This document shows, piece by piece, positions 7,177-14,044 of a DNA stretch of 42,380 nt. Origin of the DNA: an uncultured Collinsella sp. (GTDB lineage Bacteria > Actinomycetota > Coriobacteriia > Coriobacteriales > Coriobacteriaceae); NCBI GenBank assembly GCA_959020035.1, contig CAUEQX010000002.1, positions 1 through 42,380 on the forward strand. Direction: 5' to 3'. A program made the translations under genes and the position numbers. Position 1 is the first letter of the stretch. Each line of letters begins with the position of its first letter. Under the pieces are notes generated by a model, which ran no database searches, was not told the DNA's origin, and saw only the letters and a program-made list of their open reading frames with translations.

Positions 7177-8958
7177 TTAGATACGGCCAAGGTCGTAGGA
7201 TCGAGCGGCCGCTTCGCCGGCGCAGATGAGGTTGGTTGTGGCTTCTTGCGGATCGAGTGCCTGTTCCAGGCCCATGGGTTTGCGGCAAATCGGCAGTACA
7301 AGGTCGATGCCTTGCCCATACACCGCATCCAGGTTATCAGCGCGACCGCCCACGACAGCAATCACCGGCTTGCCATATCGCTTCGCACGACGGGCCACAC
7401 CCACCGGCGCCTTACCGGCGGCGGACTGCTCATCCATATTGCCCTCGCCCGTTATGACCAGGTCGACATCGCGCACGCGCTCGTCAAACCCCACGAGATC
7501 GAGCACCGTCTCCACGCCCGAACGCAGCTCCGCCCCGAGCGCCAGCAGCGCGGCACCCAGGCCGCCTGCGGCACCGGCACCGGGCACTCCGAGCACCGAG
7601 CCAAATGTCCGAGCACCCTCGGGTGTGCGCAACAACCCCTGGGCTCGAGCTCTGGCAATCGCCGCATCGAGCAAGCGACCGTAGCCGACCATCCAGCCGT
7701 CGTATCTGCGCAGCACCTCGACATCATCCGCCGGCAGGCCCTTCTGCCCGCCGAACACCGCCAGTGCGCCTCGACGCCCCACGAGCGGATTCTCGACATC
7801 GGAAAGCACAACGATACGAGCATCATCCAAAGCCTGCAGCGCGGGCGCCAGATCAACGCTCGCCACCTGCTCAAGGCCGGCAAGACCGGGGGCGACATCG
7901 CATCCCTGATCATCGACCACACGCGCGCCCAGCGCCTGCAGCATGCCGGCGCCACCATCGTTGGTGGCACTGCCGCCCAAACCAATATAGATAGTCTTTG
8001 CGCCCGTGCGAACCGCGCGAAGCATGAGCTCGCCCACGCCATAGGTCGAAGCCGCAAGCGCCGCCGATTCTGTACAGGGCGAGTACCCAATACCCGCCGC
8101 CTCGGCCATCTCGATGACCGCGGACTCGCGCTCGCCGTCCACCAGCATCCGGGCAGACGCGCGGTCGCCCAAGGGGCCTGCGACATCGCAGGTTGAGAGC
8201 TCACCGCCGCACGCGGCAACGGCATCGAGCGTCCCCTCACCGCCATCCGCCAGCGGCAATGTGCACACCTCGGCATCGGGCCAAACGCGGCGCACGCCTT
8301 CGGCAACCGCCGCCTCCGCCTGCGCACTCGAAACGCTGCCCTTAAAGGAGTCGATCGCCAGCAGCACACGGCGGGGCCGGCGGCACGCAGGACCAAAGTC
8401 AACCACCGTGCCAGCATCCTCACCGACACCTGCAAGCGCTGCGGCGTGAGCGGCGTGCGCTTCAAGATCAGCCCCACAACCGCAATCAGCGCCGCCCGCT
8501 CCGCGCAGACCGCCAAAATAGCTACTCAGCAGCTCACGGCATTCATCCGCCAGGACCCCGGCCGTCACGTTAAACCGATGATTCAGGCGCGAGTCGGCAT
8601 TCAAATCGTATAGGGATCCCAGCGCGCCCGCCTTGGCATCGGCCGCGCCATACGCACAGCGTCCAACGCGCGCGTTGACCATAAGCCCCGCACACATGCA
8701 GCAAGGCTCGAGCGTTACATAGACCGTGCAATCGGAAAGGCGCCAGCGACCGAGCGACCGAGCGGCAGCGCACAGGGCCGCAAATTCTGCGTGCGCCGAA
8801 GGATCCTGATCGAGCTCGCGTCGATTATGCGCCCTCGCGACAATCTCGCCGTCGCGCACCACTACGGCTCCGATGGGCACCTCGCCCACCGCCGCGGCGG
8901 CGCGCGCCTCGGCCAGCGCCTCGCGCATGAACTTCTCGTCGATTTCGGTGATCGTCAT
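7177..8958 (-). CDS. Fusion of tRNA adenosine deaminase (TadA) and glycerate kinase
   Basis: One uninterrupted 593-residue frame carries two enzymes. Residues 1-150 are TadA, which converts A34 to inosine in tRNA-Arg(ACG): zinc motif HAE (H56, E58) and PCCMC (C86, C89). After a Gly/Ala-rich linker (about 150-193), residues 195-593 form a full type 1 (GarK/GlxK-family) glycerate kinase, with AIDSFKGSVSS, PLADGGEGT, GLGGSATNDGGAGM and TGEGNMDEQSAAGKAP. The two jobs are unrelated, so a fusion is surprising. The ATG at 8958 has GGAAGG six bases upstream; a longer frame to 9009 would run up to the tRNA gene and lacks support. Both catalytic motif sets look intact. Confidence 0.9.
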   Translation of the reverse strand: MTITEIDEKFMREALAEARAAAAVGEVPIGAVVVRDGEIVARAHNRRELDQDPSAHAEFAALCAAARSLGRWRLSDCTVYVTLEPCCMCAGLMVNARVGRCAYGAADAKAGALGSLYDLNADSRLNHRFNVTAGVLADECRELLSSYFGGLRGAGGADCGCGADLEAHAAHAAALAGVGEDAGTVVDFGPACRRPRRVLLAIDSFKGSVSSAQAEAAVAEGVRRVWPDAEVCTLPLADGGEGTLDAVAACGGELSTCDVAGPLGDRASARMLVDGERESAVIEMAEAAGIGYSPCTESAALAASTYGVGELMLRAVRTGAKTIYIGLGGSATNDGGAGMLQALGARVVDDQGCDVAPGLAGLEQVASVDLAPALQALDDARIVVLSDVENPLVGRRGALAVFGGQKGLPADDVEVLRRYDGWMVGYGRLLDAAIARARAQGLLRTPEGARTFGSVLGVPGAGAAGGLGAALLALGAELRSGVETVLDLVGFDERVRDVDLVITGEGNMDEQSAAGKAPVGVARRAKRYGKPVIAVVGGRADNLDAVYGQGIDLVLPICRKPMGLEQALDPQEATTNLICAGEAAARSYDLGRI

Positions 8959-9009
8959 CGTTCGCCTTCCCTGTTGCAAATTCAAAACGATGCTATCATT
9001 ACGACTCAC

Positions 9010-9099
9010 GGAGAGATGGCAGAGCGGTTGAATGCGGCGGTCTTGAAAACCGTTGAGCGCGAGAGCGTTCCGGGGGTTCGAATCCCCCTCTCTCCGCCA
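9010..9099 (+). tRNA. tRNA-Ser (anticodon UGA)
   Basis: The acceptor stem GGAGAGA pairs with TCTCTCC; the anticodon loop CTTGAAA carries TGA; there is a long class II variable arm (about 9053-9070), and the T arm has GGGGGTTCGAATCCCCC. The discriminator base is G, and CCA (9097-9099) is encoded. It is divergent from the TadA fusion gene, 51 bases from its start codon. Confidence 0.97.
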
Positions 9100-9102
9100 C
9101 TC

Positions 9103-9699
9103 CTAGTGATGCACCGGCGTCATGGTCCGCTCAAACAGTGCATCGACCACGTCGGCTATCTCAGGTCGACGCTCAAGATCGTGGCCCGATTCCCACCATA
9201 TCGTGAAAAGTCGAATAATACCGCCGGCGACAAACTCAGACGTCGTCTCGAGTGACACGGGAGCCAGGGCATCCTCGGCAAGCACGTTCATCACACGCTC
9301 GCGGATGGAGCGGGCAATGCGGTCGCAAATAACATTGGTCAACATGCCCGACATGCTGCTTGCCAAAATGTTATCCATGAGCCGCTCGTGCGTCAGAATC
9401 AAATCCATAGCATCGTCCAAAATCGCGTGCCGAAGCGCGCGCACGTCCTCGGCAGACACTGCACCGGCCTCATCGGGCTGTTTTTGCGGCAAACCCGACA
9501 TAAGCTCATCGATATAAAAGGCAAAGTAATCGTTCTTGTCGCGAAAGTGCTTGTAGAACGTCGTACGGCGAATCATGGCGCGGTCGCACAGCATGGCAAC
9601 CGTCAGGTCCTCAAAACGATGCTCCTCGAGAAGCTCGGTGAAGGCATCGAACAGGGCGCGGTAGGTTTTCTTAATGCGAAGGTCCACTGGTATCGCCAT
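9103..9699 (-). CDS. TetR/AcrR-family transcriptional regulator
   Basis: A 198-residue protein with an N-terminal TetR helix-turn-helix (about 8-55): ALFDAFTELLEEHRFEDLTV followed by LCDRAMIRRTTFYKHF. The C-terminal ligand domain is helical and not assignable. Its stop lies three bases past the tRNA-Ser end on the opposite strand. The ATG at 9699 is preceded directly by GAGG; a GTG four codons later (GAGGATGGCGATACCA spacing) is a possible alternative. It is divergent from lemA, 200 bases away, so lemA or its own promoter are candidate targets. The ligand is unknown. Confidence 0.85.
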   Translation of the reverse strand: MAIPVDLRIKKTYRALFDAFTELLEEHRFEDLTVAMLCDRAMIRRTTFYKHFRDKNDYFAFYIDELMSGLPQKQPDEAGAVSAEDVRALRHAILDDAMDLILTHERLMDNILASSMSGMLTNVICDRIARSIRERVMNVLAEDALAPVSLETTSEFVAGGIIRLFTIWWESGHDLERRPEIADVVDALFERTMTPVHH

Positions 9700-9898
9700 C
9701 CTCAGGGCAAAGACAACACTCGTCAATCTGTCGCATATCTTACACCTGTACCTCGCGCGCTTTACCCCGGTGCCAACCCCGCCGAAAACACAACGCTTAC
9801 CGGAAAGTTCGGCACGGCAAAACGTTGCGGGTATACTAGTAGCGTTATACCAACGGCAGCTGGCGCATGCCGCCGCGGCCATTCGAAACGGAGACATC

Positions 9899-10450
9899 AT
9901 GATTACCGTCATCATCGGCATCGTTGTTGTCATTGTGATTGTCTGCGCCATCGCCGGCATCTACAACAACATGGTCACCAAGCGTAACCGCATCGATAAC
10001 GCCTGGCAGAACATCGATACGCAGCTGCAGCGCCGCAACGACCTGATTCCCAACCTGGTCGAGACCGTCAAGGGCTACGCCAAGCACGAGCAGGAGACGC
10101 TCTCCGCCGTGATCAGCGCGCGTAACACCGCCGTCAAGGCCACCACGCCCGAGGCCAAGATGGAAGCCGACAACGTGCTGACCGGTGCACTGCGCCAGCT
10201 CTTCGCCGTAGCCGAGGCCTATCCCGATCTTAAGGCAAACACCAACTTTACGCAGCTGCAGGCATCGCTCGAGGATACCGAGAACAAGATTAGCTATGCA
10301 CGCCAGAGCTACAACGACTGCGTGCTCAGCTACAACAACGCCATTCAAACGTTCCCGGCTGTCATCTTTGCCGGCATCTTCCAGTTTAAGGAGCGCCAGG
10401 GCTTCGAGGCCGCCGAAGCAGCCCGCCAGGCCCCGACCGTCAAGTTCTAG
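9899..10450 (+). CDS. lemA: LemA family membrane protein
   Basis: A 183-residue protein with one N-terminal transmembrane helix (residues 2-22, mostly Ile/Val) followed by the helical LemA domain: NRIDNAWQNIDTQLQRRNDLIPNL, GYAKHE and QTFPAVIFAGIF are family hallmarks. LemA proteins are of uncertain role; here the gene stands alone without the TPM/YgcG partner often seen. The start is set by GGAG five bases before the ATG. A strong terminator follows. Confidence 0.93.
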   Translation: MITVIIGIVVVIVIVCAIAGIYNNMVTKRNRIDNAWQNIDTQLQRRNDLIPNLVETVKGYAKHEQETLSAVISARNTAVKATTPEAKMEADNVLTGALRQLFAVAEAYPDLKANTNFTQLQASLEDTENKISYARQSYNDCVLSYNNAIQTFPAVIFAGIFQFKERQGFEAAEAARQAPTVKF

Positions 10451-10486
10451 TAGTTTGGCAGCGCATCCTTAATCGGCCAAATGCAT

Positions 10487-10532
10487 AAACCGCCCCGTCG
10501 AATGCATACTTCGACGGGGCGGTTTCCTTTTT
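10487..10532 (+). terminator. Terminator after lemA
   Basis: AAACCGCCCCGTCGA and TCGACGGGGCGGTTT form a 15-base perfect stem around about nine bases, followed by CCTTTTT. Confidence 0.9.
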
Positions 10533-10865
10533 CGCGAAGGTCCCCCTCTAAGCGCCGTGCATTTTTAGGAGTATTCAACATAACCAAGAGCTTCGGGCGC
10601 CACGATAAATGCCAAAGACCGCGAATATCCCTGCAAATCAAACACTGTCAGCCCATAACCCCGCCCATCATCCGTAGAAAACATCGAGAAATCCCGATTT
10701 TTTGCCCGAGGTCGGTATGCAGGGGCCTTCGATTGCAGAATACTCGCAAAAATGCACGTCGCCACCGCACCCACATGGCGCGAAGCAAAACACAAGCGCG
10801 GCCTAAAAGGCCGCGCACCATCTTTAATTCAAATCTATATTGCCCGTACGACAGCGCCAGGGTGA
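10533..10865. other. Intergenic stretch with possible gene remnant
   Basis: No supported gene. A minus frame ending at 10565 reads FSMFSTDDGRGYGLTVFDL and on to EYS, which looks protein-like and could be the 3' remnant of a decayed gene, but there is no good start. A hairpin GCGCGGCC/GGCCGCGC at 10796-10816 with short T run may be a relic terminator. Confidence 0.3.
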
Positions 10866-10869
10866 CGCA

Positions 10870-10994
10870 GGCCCGAGGGCGACCTTCCTTTCCGGCGCAC
10901 TCCGCAGGACGAAAGAGCCTCCGCCGCACGAAGTGCGCAGCGGAGGCTCTTTCATGTCCGAGGACGCGCCGGAAAGGAAGGTCGCCCTCGGGCC
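10870..10994. repeat. Nested long inverted repeat, family copy 2
   Basis: Outer arms 10870-10898 and 10966-10994 are perfectly complementary over 29 bases. Inside, GAAAGAGCCTCCGC (10911-10924) pairs perfectly with 10940-10953, and CGCAC/GTGCG (10925-10937) closes a GAA loop. GGAC/GTCC add a further pair. It lies between convergent lemA and ilvE, so it may also help end transcription, but it has no proper T run. Confidence 0.9.
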
Positions 10995-11014
10995 GGACAT
11001 ATCCGTAAGACAAA

Positions 11015-12067
11015 TTACGCGACGGTGTAAACCCAGTTGTGCTTATCCTCGACAGCACCGGACTGGATACCAGTCAGGGTCTCGCGAAGCTTCTTCATCA
11101 CAGGGCCGATCTCGGTGTAGCCAGCCGGGAAGGTCACGGTCTCATCGGCACCGTAGACCTTGTTGTCGATCTCGCCGACCGGGGAGATGACGGCAGCGGT
11201 ACCGCACAGGCCGCACTCCACAAAGGTGCCGGCCTTGACCTCGGCCCACTCGACGGGACGCTGGTCGACGGTCATGCCCAGGTCCTGAGCAACCTGAACG
11301 AGCGAACGGCGGGTGATGGAGGGCAGGATGGAGTCGGTGTGCGACTGCGGGACGACAAGCGTGCCGTCCTCCTTCACGAACAGGACGTTGGCGCCACCGG
11401 TCTCCTCGACATAGGTGCGGGACTCGGAGTCGAGATACAGGTTCTCGGCATAGCCCTCGCGGTGAGCCTCCATCGTGGGCTTAAGGGACATGGCGTAGTT
11501 GAGGCCGGCCTTGATGTTGCCGGTGCCGTGCGGGGCCGCGCGGTCATACTCGGAAACGCGCAGCTTAACGGGCTTGAGGCCACCCTTAAAGTACGGACCG
11601 ACCGGGGTCACGAGAATGCGGAACGTGTACTCAGGAGCGGGAGCCACGCCGATTACGTCACCGGAGCCGATCATAAACGGACGCACATACAGGGTTGCGC
11701 CAGAGCCGAAGGGCGGAACCCATGCGGCGTTGGCAGAGACGACCTGCTTGACGGCCTCAACGAACTTGTCCTTGGGGAACGGGGGCATCTCGAGGCGCTG
11801 GGCGGAGTTGTACATACGCTCGGCGTTCATATCGGGACGGAAGCAGACGATGCTGCCGTCCTCGGCGGTGTAGGCCTTCAGGCCCTCAAAGACCTCCTGG
11901 CAGTAGTGGAAGATGCCGCCGCACTCGGAGACGTGCAGGGTGTGGTCGGTGGTCAGGCCGCCCTCATCCCACTCGCCATCCTTCCAATGGGCCTCGTAGC
12001 TGTAATCGGTCTTCATGTAGCCAAAGCCGAGGCTACCCCAATCGATATCCTTCTTCTCGACAGTCAT
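11015..12067 (-). CDS. ilvE: Branched-chain amino acid aminotransferase
   Basis: A 350-residue fold type IV PLP enzyme that moves the amino group between glutamate and Leu, Ile or Val in the cytosol. Diagnostic segments: EVFEGLKAY (about 58-66), YVRPFMIG, GTGNIKAGLNYA with the PLP lysine K186, and YVEETGGANVLFV with E222. Length is normal for the BCAT group II family. The ATG at 12067 has GGAG seven bases upstream. A candidate -10 (TACAAT, 12221-12226, minus strand) and the shared CTTTA/TAAAG dyad at 12257-12272 lie upstream. No other ilv or leu genes are adjacent. Confidence 0.95.
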   Translation of the reverse strand: MTVEKKDIDWGSLGFGYMKTDYSYEAHWKDGEWDEGGLTTDHTLHVSECGGIFHYCQEVFEGLKAYTAEDGSIVCFRPDMNAERMYNSAQRLEMPPFPKDKFVEAVKQVVSANAAWVPPFGSGATLYVRPFMIGSGDVIGVAPAPEYTFRILVTPVGPYFKGGLKPVKLRVSEYDRAAPHGTGNIKAGLNYAMSLKPTMEAHREGYAENLYLDSESRTYVEETGGANVLFVKEDGTLVVPQSHTDSILPSITRRSLVQVAQDLGMTVDQRPVEWAEVKAGTFVECGLCGTAAVISPVGEIDNKVYGADETVTFPAGYTEIGPVMKKLRETLTGIQSGAVEDKHNWVYTVA

Positions 12068-12256
12068 ATGTCGCTCCTTACATACACGGTTGCATACTCG
12101 CGAACCCGCACGCAAGGACCGAAGCCGGCCGCGTCGCAACGTCGCACGCCCGGAGCGTAGGGCCGGGCAGGACACGCGGGCAGCATCAAAGCCGATGGCG
12201 CGTCGATTCGCATGCAGGTGATTGTACTCCCCGCACGCCTTGGATAAAACGTTTTT

Positions 12257-12272
12257 CTTTAACTAAGTAAAG
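12257..12272. promoter_or_regulatory. Shared CTTTA-N6-TAAAG operator candidate (ilvE)
   Basis: CTTTAACTAAGTAAAG is closely related to the sites at 37152-37167 and 41212-41227. It lies about 30 bases upstream of the candidate TACAAT -10 of ilvE, just beyond the -35 region. Confidence 0.55.
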
Positions 12273-12294
12273 TATTTTCACTTGCCTCCAACAC

Positions 12295-12330
12295 AAAAGG
12301 CCCGCCATCGAATCCGATGACGGGCCTTGG
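12295..12330 (-). terminator. Terminator after the DedA gene
   Basis: AAGGCCCGTCATCG and CGATGGCGGGCCTT pair on the minus strand around four bases (one mismatch), followed by TTG. Confidence 0.75.
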
Positions 12331-12356
12331 AATTAACGTCCGAAAACAAGCTCGGA

Positions 12357-13004
12357 CTAGGCGTTCTTTTTACCGAGCTTAGCCTTAACCAGACCGACCA
12401 CGGTCGGGATGATCGACACGGCGACAATGCCCACGATCAGCAGCTCAAAGTGCTCCTGCACAAACGGAATGCCACCAAAGAAGTAACCCAGCAGCGTAAA
12501 GACCGTCGACCAGGTAATGCCACCCAGCACGTTAAAGACGACGAAGTTGCGCCAGTGCATGCCGCCCATGCCGGCGATAAAAGGCACAAAGGTGCGGATG
12601 AACGGGAAGAAGCGGCCGAGGAAGATGGCCAGATGGCCCCACTTGTCCAAGAAATCCTCGGACTTTTTGATGCGCTCGGGCGTCATGGCCTTTACCTTGC
12701 CCGAGGCGATGATCTTGCGGCCAAAGAAGTGGCCGATCATAAAGTTGCACTGATCGCCCAGGATGGCTGCGGCCCATGCGGTGGCCAGAAGCGCCACGAT
12801 GTTAAAGCCGCCATTATGGGCAAAGAAGCCCGAGGCAAACAGCAGCGAGTCGCCGGGAAGGAACGGGAAGAACACCACGCCCGTCTCGATAAAGATGATC
12901 AGGAACACGCAGCCGTAGGCCATAAGCGGGCCGGCAGCGATCCAGCTGGCAATCGCGGTGCGCGGGTCTTTAAGCAGCTCGGCGATAAAATTGATGAAAC
13001 CCAT
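12357..13004 (-). CDS. DedA family membrane protein (VTT domain)
   Basis: A 215-residue integral membrane protein. Hallmarks: FIETGVVFFPFLPGDSLLFASG (split here as FIETGVVFFPFLPGD then SLL), ILGDQCNFMIGHFFGR, FLGRFFPFIRTFVPFIAGMG (the family Arg-rich motif) and two reentrant-like segments between four to five helices. DedA proteins are proton-linked transporters needed for envelope homeostasis; some (UptA, PetA) flip undecaprenyl phosphate or phosphatidylethanolamine. Which lipid is handled here cannot be read from the sequence. The ATG at 13004 has GAGAGG about nine bases upstream. Confidence 0.92.
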   Translation of the reverse strand: MGFINFIAELLKDPRTAIASWIAAGPLMAYGCVFLIIFIETGVVFFPFLPGDSLLFASGFFAHNGGFNIVALLATAWAAAILGDQCNFMIGHFFGRKIIASGKVKAMTPERIKKSEDFLDKWGHLAIFLGRFFPFIRTFVPFIAGMGGMHWRNFVVFNVLGGITWSTVFTLLGYFFGGIPFVQEHFELLIVGIVAVSIIPTVVGLVKAKLGKKNA

Positions 13005-13173
13005 GAAGTAAAACCTCTCAGTTGTGGGCGCGGACACGTCCAAGTTGACCAGTATACGGTTGCGGCGCCCCCTCGTGCGCAACCCCACAAAAGCATGACT
13101 CCATTACCAGCAAGTTTGCATAACTGACACTTGTCGCCCAAAGCACAGCAAAATCGCCCTTCCTAATCCCTAG

Positions 13174-13199
13174 CGAATCGCTATACTTTAGTGAATCGC
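13174..13199 (+). promoter_or_regulatory. Candidate cysE promoter with repeated GAATCGC
   Basis: TATACT at 13182-13187 is a good -10 match about 42 bases before the start codon. GAATCGC occurs on both sides (13174-13180 and 13193-13199), and TAGCG/CGCTA forms a small dyad at 13171-13183. The repeats may bind a regulator; this is inference. Confidence 0.4.
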
Positions 13200-13228
13200 A
13201 TTGCCATGGCGCTAAGGGAGGGCGGCCA

Positions 13229-13933
13229 GTGAGCTTTATCAATACCATTCGCGAGGACATCAAGACCGTCCAGGCGCAGGACCCCGCCGCGCAAAACGGT
13301 CTGGTCATCTTCCTTTCCTATCCTGGTCTGCACGCCAAGTGGAACCACGTGCCCGAGCACTGGCTCTGGAAACACGGCCATCGCTCACTCGCCCGTGTGC
13401 TCTCGCAAATCACCCGCCATATCACCGGCGTCGAGATTCATCCCGCCGCGCAGCTCGGCAAGCACTTCTTTATCGACCACGCCATGGACGTCGTCATCGG
13501 CGAGACTGCCATCGTGGGCGACAACTGTGTGCTCTACCAGGGCGTCACGCTCGGCGGCACCGGCAACGAGACCGGCAAGCGCCACCCCACCCTGGGCAAC
13601 AATGTCACGGTGGGCACGGGCGCCAAGGTGCTTGGCAACATCCACATTGGCAACAACGTCAAAATCGGCGGCAACTCGGTCGTCGTCAAGGACGTGCCCG
13701 ACAACTGCACCGTCGTGGGCGTGCCCGGGCGCATCATCAAGCGCAACGGCTGCCGCGTGTTCGAGGAGAGTTTCGACGCCAAGCAGCATCGCGAGTATAT
13801 GCCCGACGATGCCGCCGAGCAGAGCGCCCTCAACCGTCAGGGCATCACCGAAAACGCCCGTCGCGTCAAAGAACTCGAGCAAGAGGTGGCCGAGCTCAAA
13901 GCCCTCGTCGCCAAGCTCGTGGACGAGCGCTAG
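13229..13933 (+). CDS. cysE: Serine O-acetyltransferase
   Basis: A 234-residue enzyme making O-acetylserine from serine and acetyl-CoA, the first step of cysteine synthesis. The N-terminal helical part is short (EpsC type): RSLARVLSQITRHITGVEIHP. Left-handed beta-helix hexapeptides follow (about 65-165), with IDHAMDVVIGETA, YQGVTLGGTG, KRHPTLGNN and VVVGVPGR-like GVPGRIIKR. Residues about 205-234 form an added coiled coil (RRVKELEQEVAELKALVAKL). The GTG start has GGGAGG about seven bases upstream. No cysK lies next to it. Confidence 0.95.
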   Translation: MSFINTIREDIKTVQAQDPAAQNGLVIFLSYPGLHAKWNHVPEHWLWKHGHRSLARVLSQITRHITGVEIHPAAQLGKHFFIDHAMDVVIGETAIVGDNCVLYQGVTLGGTGNETGKRHPTLGNNVTVGTGAKVLGNIHIGNNVKIGGNSVVVKDVPDNCTVVGVPGRIIKRNGCRVFEESFDAKQHREYMPDDAAEQSALNRQGITENARRVKELEQEVAELKALVAKLVDER

Positions 13934-13971
13934 AAGCGGACGGCCACCGACAACATTGACGCCAGCACAAA

Positions 13972-14010
13972 AGGCGCGCCGGGGAATCCGCCCCCGGCGC
14001 GCCTTCTTTT
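13972..14010. terminator. Terminator between cysE and the ABC exporter operon
   Basis: GGCGCGCCGGGG and CCCCGGCGCGCC pair around about six bases, with TTCTTTT on the right and AAAA on the left, so it can serve both convergent units. Confidence 0.88.
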
Positions 14011-14044
14011 CGATGTGACATGCGGGACCGCCCCCTTTGCCACC

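Noticed and set aside
6992..7180. 62-codon plus ORF as a gene
   Set aside because: It lies across two inverted repeats, has no ribosome site and reads like no protein.
9674..9898. Longer start for LemA (extra 75 residues)
   Set aside because: The added part overlaps the TetR promoter, is not LemA-like, and the ATG at 9899 has a good ribosome site and begins the membrane helix.
10870..10994. Simple bidirectional terminator
   Set aside because: It is far longer than needed, lacks T runs, and a sister element lies between divergent genes.
12068..12256. T-box or attenuator leader before ilvE
   Set aside because: No T-box sequence, specifier stem, leader peptide or terminator with T run was found between the candidate promoter and the start codon.
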